The position numbers and the translations under genes are program-made. Positions 8,072 through 11,853 of a DNA stretch of 11,853 nucleotides are shown in pieces; the first letter of the stretch is position 1; the number at the start of each line of letters is the position of its first letter. The notes under the pieces are model-generated. The model was not told the DNA's origin. It made no database searches and worked only from the letters and a program-made list of their open reading frames with translations. The DNA is taken from assembly GCA_029979145.1 (NCBI GenBank), contig JAPOIC010000039.1, positions 1 through 11,853 on the forward strand, in the 5' to 3' direction. This DNA is from Opitutaceae bacterium. GTDB taxonomy: Bacteria; Verrucomicrobiota; Verrucomicrobiia; Opitutales; Opitutaceae.

Positions 8072-8347
8072 ATGCCGCTCAGATTCCGGTTCCTCATCCT
8101 CCTTGGCCTGCTGTTTGCCGGCCTGCTGGCCGGAATGGTGGCGCTGCACGTCTACGAACGGGAAGAGTCGTCGACCATCCTCGCCAAGGTGCGCGACCAG
8201 CGCACCGAGCTCACGAGCCAAGTCCTTGATCTGGTGGGCTCGAACGTGGAGAATTTCGACACGGACAATCCCTACGGCATTACCAAGTGGCGCGAGCTGA
8301 CCACCGCCGCCGACCGTGCCGCCGACCAAGCCGCCACGGGCTTCTAA
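8072..8347 (+). CDS. Short membrane-anchored protein, probable truncated CHASE4-type sensor
   Basis: This 91-residue reading frame starts at ATG 8072; an in-frame ATG at 8039 would add 11 residues without family character. Residues 3-6 are basic and are followed by one strong transmembrane segment (about 7-27, FLILLGLLFAGLLAGMVALHV). A helical extracytoplasmic stretch comes next, then LVGSNVENFDTDNPYGITKW. That resembles the start of a CHASE4 sensor domain, where aligned proteins show a Val/Ser-rich helix, an Asn or Asp pair, Tyr/Trp and an acidic residue. CHASE4 proteins normally continue into HAMP, kinase or GGDEF modules. None follow here: the stop lies in a GC-rich hairpin (8337-8352), 33 bases before the 3' end of rnpB. 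The likely reading is a deletion remnant that is still open, although a functional small protein cannot be excluded. No Shine-Dalgarno sequence is visible. Divergent from rpsT. Confidence 0.45.
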   Translation: MPLRFRFLILLGLLFAGLLAGMVALHVYEREESSTILAKVRDQRTELTSQVLDLVGSNVENFDTDNPYGITKWRELTTAADRAADQAATGF

Positions 8348-8352
8348 GCCCG
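8337..8352. repeat. Short GC-rich inverted repeat between converging rnpB and the truncated sensor gene
   Basis: CGGGCT (8337-8342) pairs with AGCCCG (8347-8352) around TCTA, and an outer GCCGCC (8330-8335) / GGCGGC (8360-8365) can extend it. The stop codon of the plus-strand frame is inside. No U run follows on either strand in the position needed for a classical terminator; on the minus strand a U6 run (8370-8375) comes before it, just after the rnpB P1 helix. Confidence 0.5.
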
Positions 8353-8379
8353 GACGCGCGGCGGCCCGCAAAAAAGAGT

Positions 8380-8836
8380 CTAGTTTTGGGGCCGATAAGC
8401 CGGATTCTGTTCCTCCCGCTCGCGCGGGATTCGATTGTCATTTCTCTCACTTCCGCCTCACGGCGGATTTGCCCCGCGAACGCGGGGTGCGGCATACCCG
8501 AGACTAATGGACGGGCCGCCCAGTCTCCTATTTTGCCTTGCACCGGATGGGGTTTTTCGTGCCGCCCCGCTCACACGGGACGCGGTGGGCTCTTACTCCA
8601 CCTTTTCACCCTTACCCTGAGCCGGCGTGCCGAAGCGCGCCGAGTCGAAGGGCGGTTTGTTCTCTGTGACACTGTCCGTCAACGGGCCTTGACGCCCGCC
8701 TCCCGCGCTTGGTCGCCCTCGCGCGGCATCCTGCCCGGTGGTGTCCGGACTTTCCTCTCCAAGGTCTGACTGGCGCGGCATTACCCGCGCCGTGTGGATC
8801 AAAGAACCTGGAGCGACAATCAGGCCCCAAAACTAG
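8380..8836 (-). ncRNA. rnpB: RNase P RNA, bacterial type A
   Basis: This is the catalytic RNA of RNase P, which removes 5' leaders from precursor tRNAs. On the minus strand the universal blocks appear in order: GAGGAAAGTCCGGACACC (8758-8741), CACAGAGAACAAACCGCC (about 8673-8656), GGGTGAAAAGGTGGAGTAAG (about 8614-8595), GCAAGGCAAAATAGG (about 8542-8528), and ACAGAATCCGGCTTATCGG (about 8409-8391). The P1 helix is a perfect 14-bp pairing of CTAGTTTTGGGGCC (8836-8823) with GGCCCCAAAACTAG (8393-8380), which sets the ends to within a few bases. The P6 partners GGGC and GCCC are present. The GGU that binds the tRNA CCA end is also present, as CGGGTA with GGU at 8498-8496. The length is about 457 bases. 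The 5' end overlaps the stop codon of the zinc-ribbon gene, so the RNA is either processed from that mRNA or made from a promoter inside that gene. U6 follows P1 after four bases (8375-8370). Confidence 0.95.
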
Positions 8837-9546
8837 GATTCCCAATAAACGATGCGCCCGCATTGGTCGCAAGTCGCGAGTTGGGTGTCGACGGACTTGC
8901 CCCGGGCGGCCGATTCGACCTCGGAGGAAACCTTCAGGTGGCACCCGCCGCACTTCCCGCCCTGCAGCGGGCTGACCACCGGCATCTGGCGCGCCGCAAT
9001 GCGGTCATAGAGCCGCAACGCCGGCTCGCCCACGGGGCCGCGCGCGGTCTGCACCTCGCCGGAAACGGTCGCGTGCTCCGCCTTCAGGCTGGTCTCGCGC
9101 TCGCGCAGCGTGGCGATGCGGGACTCATGGCCGGAAATATTCGCTTTCAGCACCTCTTCTGCGGCTTTGAATCGCTCCTTCGCCGCGTCGATGGCATACA
9201 TCACCTCGAGTTCCTGGCCCTCGAGTTCACTGATCGCCTTCTCGGTGGTCTCAATCTCGTGGCCCAAGGCCTGATACTCGTCGTTCTTCTTCACCGACAG
9301 TTGCTGCGTGCGGTATTTCGCGGCCTTCTCCTCGGCGGAGCCAATCTCGGTCTCCAACAGCTTTTTCCGGGATTCCAACTGCCGTAATTCGTCGCGCGCC
9401 GTGTCGATCGCCGCCTTCTCCGCGGCGATCTTCTGCTCCACCAGCGCCACCTCCCCGGGGATCGCCCGCAATTGCGCCTCCAGTCCCAGGCGTTTCAGGT
9501 CGCGATCTTGGAGGATGAGCAGCGTTTCAAGGACCGGATTCCGCAT
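8833..9546 (-). CDS. Coiled-coil C4-type zinc-ribbon protein (DUF164 / CT398 type)
   Basis: The 237-residue protein has a long helical, charged N-terminal part (about 1-165) with heptad-like spacing, typical of an antiparallel coiled coil, and includes the conserved stretch QLSVKKNDEYQALGHEIE (82-99). A C-terminal zinc ribbon follows with CGGC (199-202) and CDQC (226-229), so all four zinc ligands are present. This family is widespread in bacteria. Chlamydial CT398 is the structural reference and has been linked to the secretion apparatus and to sigma-54, but no general function is established, so I give none. ATG at 9546 yields the canonical start (NPVLETLLILQDRDL). No Shine-Dalgarno sequence is visible. 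It is divergent from gyrB across 167 bases. Its TAG stop (8835-8833) lies inside the P1 helix of rnpB, so its mRNA 3' end and the RNase P RNA must be made from overlapping DNA. Confidence 0.88.
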   Translation of the reverse strand: MRNPVLETLLILQDRDLKRLGLEAQLRAIPGEVALVEQKIAAEKAAIDTARDELRQLESRKKLLETEIGSAEEKAAKYRTQQLSVKKNDEYQALGHEIETTEKAISELEGQELEVMYAIDAAKERFKAAEEVLKANISGHESRIATLRERETSLKAEHATVSGEVQTARGPVGEPALRLYDRIAARQMPVVSPLQGGKCGGCHLKVSSEVESAARGKSVDTQLATCDQCGRIVYWES

Positions 9547-9713
9547 GGTGGGCGCCAGCTTGCCGGTGTCCCCCTACCGGTCAAATGAAACTGTCCCGTA
9601 TACGGCAAAATAACGGCCTTCTGGACCGGGTTTTTTCCTAAAAAAACCCTCGCGTGGAGAGCCTCGTCGAACAACATTTTTCCTTTCCGAAAATCAGCCC
9701 ACCAAACCCTTTC
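9547..9713. promoter_or_regulatory. Divergent control region between the zinc-ribbon gene and gyrB
   Basis: These 167 bases separate two outward-facing starts and must hold promoters for both. AT-rich patches stand out against the GC-rich surroundings, notably 9582-9613, which contains the 10-base palindrome CCGTATACGG (9596-9605). A TATACG in it could serve as a -10 element, but no good -35 box stands at the right distance on either strand, so I assign no promoter. CCGGT (9563-9567) and ACCGG (9576-9580) form another short dyad. Neither flanking gene has a Shine-Dalgarno sequence. Confidence 0.5.
9628..9649. repeat. Perfect T6/A6 inverted repeat in the gyrB leader
   Basis: GGGTTTTTT (9628-9636) and AAAAAACCC (9641-9649) are exact inverted copies around CCTA. 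The dyad lies 65-86 bases before the gyrB ATG. It could be an operator, an RNA hairpin in the leader, or a cruciform-prone site. It cannot be the end terminator of a neighbour, since both neighbours start here. Confidence 0.6.
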
Positions 9714-11853
9714 ATGTCCGACTCTGCCGACTCCGAAAAACCCGCTCAAAATCCCGCGAATCCCAACGCCTACAACGCCGACCAACTCGGCCAGCTCAAG
9801 GGCTTGGAAGCCGTGCGCAAAAAGCCCGGCATGTATATCGGCGGCACCGACGAGCGGGCGCTTCACCACTGCGTTTCGGAAGTCTTGGACAACTCGGTCG
9901 ACGAGCACCTCGCGGGCCACTGCTCCCGAATCGAGGTCAACATCCACGTCGACGGCTCCATCTCCATCCGCGACAACGGCCGCGGCATCCCGGTCGACCT
10001 GAACAAGGAGTCCGGTCTCCCCGGCGTCGAGCTGGTGCTCACCACGCTGCACTCCGGCGGCAAATACGGCCAGGGCGGCTACAAGTTTTCCGGCGGCACG
10101 CACGGCGTCGGCGCCAAGTGCGTCAACGCCGTTTCCGAATGGTTCGAGGTCGAGGTCTCCCGCGGCGGCCAGGTGCACCACATGAAGTTCGAGCGCGGCC
10201 AGACCGTGAAAAAGCTCGAGGTCATCGGCAAGGCCCGCGGCACCGGCACCTACATCACCTTCAAGCCCGACCCGGAAATCTTCCGCGAGACGACCGTCTT
10301 CGTCGCCGACCGCATCGCCCAACGCCTGCGTGAGCTCGCGTTCCTCAACTCCGGCCTCGAGATCGTCTTCCTCGACGAGCGCCCCACCAACGCCAAGCCC
10401 GAGACCTATTACTACAAGGATGGCGTGGAGGAGTTCGTGCGCCAGCTCAACACCGGCAAGACGTCACTCCACCCCAAGCCGATCCGCATGACCAAGATCG
10501 TGTCGGAAACCATCGACGACAAACCCGTCGAGATCCACGTCGAGGTCGTGCTCCAATACAACGACTCCTACAACGACCAAGTCCTCTGCTACACCAACAC
10601 GATTCACAACCCTGACGGCGGCACCCACCTCTCCGGTTTCCGCAGCGCGCTCACCCGCGCCATCAACCAGTTCGCCAAGTCCAACAACCTCCTCAAGGAC
10701 AAGGACCCGCAGATCACCGGCGACGACGTGCGCGAGGGCCTCGCCGCCGTCATCTCCATCAAGCACAGCGACCCGAAGTTCGAGTCGCAGACCAAGGTCA
10801 AGCTCCTCTCCCCCGAGGTCGAGCGCATCGTCGGTTCCGCCTCCTACGAGGGCCTGATGCTGCACTTCGAGACCAACCCGTCCGTCGCCAAGCGCATCCT
10901 CGACAAGGGCCTCAACGCCGCCCGCGCCCGCGAGGCCGCGCGCAAGGCCCGCGAGACCATCCGCAAGGGCGCCCTCTCCGGCGGCGGCCTCCCCGGCAAG
11001 CTCGCCGACTGCTCCGAGCGCGACCCCGCCCTCACCGAGCTTTACATCGTCGAGGGCGACTCCGCCGGCGGCTCCGCCAAACAGGGCCGCGACCGCCGCT
11101 TCCAAGCCATCCTCCCCCTCCGCGGTAAGCTCATCAATTCCGAGAAAGCCCAGCTCGACAAGGTCCTCAACAACGAGGAAATCCGCACCCTCATCACCGC
11201 CATCGGCACCGGCATCGGCACCGGCGAGGACGAGTCCGCCTTCAACACCACCAAGGCCCGCTACCACAAGGTCATCATCATGACCGACGCCGACGTCGAC
11301 GGCTCGCACATCCGCACGCTGTTGCTGACGTTCCTCTACCGCCAGATGCGCGGCCTCTTCGACCAAGGCTACGTCTACATCGCCCAGCCGCCGCTCTACA
11401 AAATCAAGCGCAAGAAGCGCGAGCAATACATCGACAACGACGAGCAGCTCAACCGCATCCTGCTCGAGCTCGGCTCCGAGGACGTCGTGCTCACGCGCCT
11501 GAAGGACAACCACGTCTTCGCGCCCGCGCAAATCGACAAGATTGTCGAAAATCTCGCCGCGCTGGAGAAGCTCGGCGCGGGCGTCTCACGCTTCGGCGCG
11601 TCACTCGCCGAATACCTCGAGGCCCAGCACCCCGAGACCCACGCCCTGCCGCGCTACCTCGCCCGCATCCGCGAGGGCAACGAAGAGCGCCACAAGTTCC
11701 TCGCCGACGAGTCCGCCCGTGCCAAGTTCGTCGCCGCCCACGGCCTCGACGCCGATTCCTCGGAGCAGGAGGACAACGCCGCCGACAAGAAGCCGGCCGT
11801 CTCCGTTCGCGTCACCCTGCACGAGATTTTTGAGAGCGCCGAGATGGCCAAGC
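9714..11853 (+). CDS. gyrB: DNA gyrase subunit B (3' end beyond window)
   Basis: This is the ATPase and TOPRIM subunit of DNA gyrase, which with GyrA introduces negative supercoils. The frame is open for 713 codons to the window edge. Visible parts: a short polar leader, then GLEAVRKKPGMYIGG (30-44), EVLDNSVDE (56-64, catalytic Glu 56 and Mg-binding Asn 60), DNGRGIPVD (87-95), the ATP lid SGGTHGVGAKCVNAVSE (126-142), and SQTK with the transducer Lys 361. The TOPRIM motifs follow: YIVEGDSAGGSAKQG (444-458, Glu 447), LPLRGKLIN (467-475), IIMTDADVDGSHIR (521-534, Asp 525, 527, 529), and AQPPLYKIK (557-565). After this comes a helical, acidic stretch (about 608-695) like the insert that lengthens E. 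coli GyrB; the final QRYKGLGEM motif is beyond the edge. A ParE identity is less likely but not excluded. Codons are far more C-ended than in its neighbours, suggesting high expression. No Shine-Dalgarno sequence. Confidence 0.95.
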   Translation, partial: MSDSADSEKPAQNPANPNAYNADQLGQLKGLEAVRKKPGMYIGGTDERALHHCVSEVLDNSVDEHLAGHCSRIEVNIHVDGSISIRDNGRGIPVDLNKESGLPGVELVLTTLHSGGKYGQGGYKFSGGTHGVGAKCVNAVSEWFEVEVSRGGQVHHMKFERGQTVKKLEVIGKARGTGTYITFKPDPEIFRETTVFVADRIAQRLRELAFLNSGLEIVFLDERPTNAKPETYYYKDGVEEFVRQLNTGKTSLHPKPIRMTKIVSETIDDKPVEIHVEVVLQYNDSYNDQVLCYTNTIHNPDGGTHLSGFRSALTRAINQFAKSNNLLKDKDPQITGDDVREGLAAVISIKHSDPKFESQTKVKLLSPEVERIVGSASYEGLMLHFETNPSVAKRILDKGLNAARAREAARKARETIRKGALSGGGLPGKLADCSERDPALTELYIVEGDSAGGSAKQGRDRRFQAILPLRGKLINSEKAQLDKVLNNEEIRTLITAIGTGIGTGEDESAFNTTKARYHKVIIMTDADVDGSHIRTLLLTFLYRQMRGLFDQGYVYIAQPPLYKIKRKKREQYIDNDEQLNRILLELGSEDVVLTRLKDNHVFAPAQIDKIVENLAALEKLGAGVSRFGASLAEYLEAQHPETHALPRYLARIREGNEERHKFLADESARAKFVAAHGLDADSSEQEDNAADKKPAVSVRVTLHEIFESAEMAK

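Noticed and set aside
8370..8393. P1 helix of rnpB plus U6 as an intrinsic terminator
   Set aside because: Four bases (ACTC) separate the helix from the U run, and P1 pairs with a strand more than 400 bases away, so it is not a local hairpin. It may help release, but I cannot support it as a terminator.
8496..8520. Possible loss of the GGU element that pairs with the tRNA CCA end in RNase P RNA
   Set aside because: I first compared the wrong loop (CTGGGCGGCCCG, which is the P6/P17 region). The correct element, CGGGTA, is present on the minus strand at about 8500-8495, so GGU is intact.
8791..8799. DnaA-box-like TGTGGATCA
   Set aside because: It is a single imperfect match and lies inside the folded part of rnpB; no cluster of boxes or AT-rich unwinding region is nearby, so there is no case for a replication origin despite gyrB being close.
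8287..8975. Several open frames on both strands across the RNase P RNA gene
   Set aside because: The region folds and reads as rnpB with all conserved blocks. The frames are Arg/Pro/Ser-rich by-products of a GC-rich RNA gene.
10464..11531. A 355-codon open frame antisense to gyrB, and a similar one at 9495-10322
   Set aside because: Both are shadows of a gene with almost purely C-ended codons. The translations are low-complexity runs of Val, Leu, Gly, Asp and Glu without domain motifs, and the sense frame carries all GyrB motifs.
1..11853. A new defence system or mobile island centred on the helicase-nuclease pair
   Set aside because: The pair has the domain order and coupling of AddAB recombination enzymes and sits among core genes. 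There are no integrase, repeats, attachment sites, tRNA boundary or compositional shift.

Overview
This 11.9 kb window is GC-rich and almost fully coding. It carries ordinary chromosomal housekeeping genes. The best guess for the source is a member of the Verrucomicrobiota, probably Opitutaceae. That rests on the style of GyrB, on a 31-residue COX24/bS22-type ribosomal peptide, on the near absence of Shine-Dalgarno sequences, and on the strongly C-ended codons of gyrB. It is an inference from reading, not from a database search.

Layout from left to right. All genes up to 7946 are on the minus strand, except one degraded plus-strand fragment. Positions 1-129 hold the N-terminus of a sigma-70/ECF-type sigma factor, cut by the window edge. 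Positions 189-1208 encode a long-chain polyprenyl diphosphate synthase, probably for the menaquinone side chain. Positions 1209-1451 contain no intact gene, but a plus-strand stretch from 1266 reads like the N-terminus of a membrane protein that then loses frame. Positions 1452-1547 encode a very basic 31-residue protein of the AURKAIP1/COX24 (bS22-like) family, too short for routine gene calls. Positions 1623-4739 and 4736-7552 encode an AddAB-type helicase-nuclease pair for double-strand-break processing. The two genes are translationally coupled through a GTGA overlap, with a strong Shine-Dalgarno sequence inside the upstream gene. Positions 7686-7946 encode ribosomal protein S20, followed by a textbook intrinsic terminator (7634-7664) that separates it from addBA.

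On the plus strand, 8072-8347 encodes a short membrane-anchored protein that looks like the broken-off front of a CHASE4-type sensor. Opposite and convergent to it, 8380-8836 is the bacterial type A RNase P RNA gene rnpB on the minus strand, with its conserved regions readable. The stop codon of the next gene, a coiled-coil C4 zinc-ribbon protein (8833-9546, minus), lies inside the P1 helix of rnpB, so the two genes are physically fused. Divergent from it, gyrB starts at 9714 and runs off the right edge after 713 codons. Its leader contains a perfect 9-bp dyad made of T6/A6 tracts.

The themes are DNA topology and repair (gyrB, addAB), translation and RNA processing (rpsT, bS22-like, rnpB) and quinone biosynthesis. 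I did not find a defence island, CRISPR array, insertion sequence, phage element or tRNA, and I see no convincing new system. The points most worth checking are the small bS22-like gene, the zinc-ribbon/rnpB overlap, the AddB-like protein that lacks both its Walker A motif and its iron-sulfur cysteines, and the two truncated plus-strand genes.
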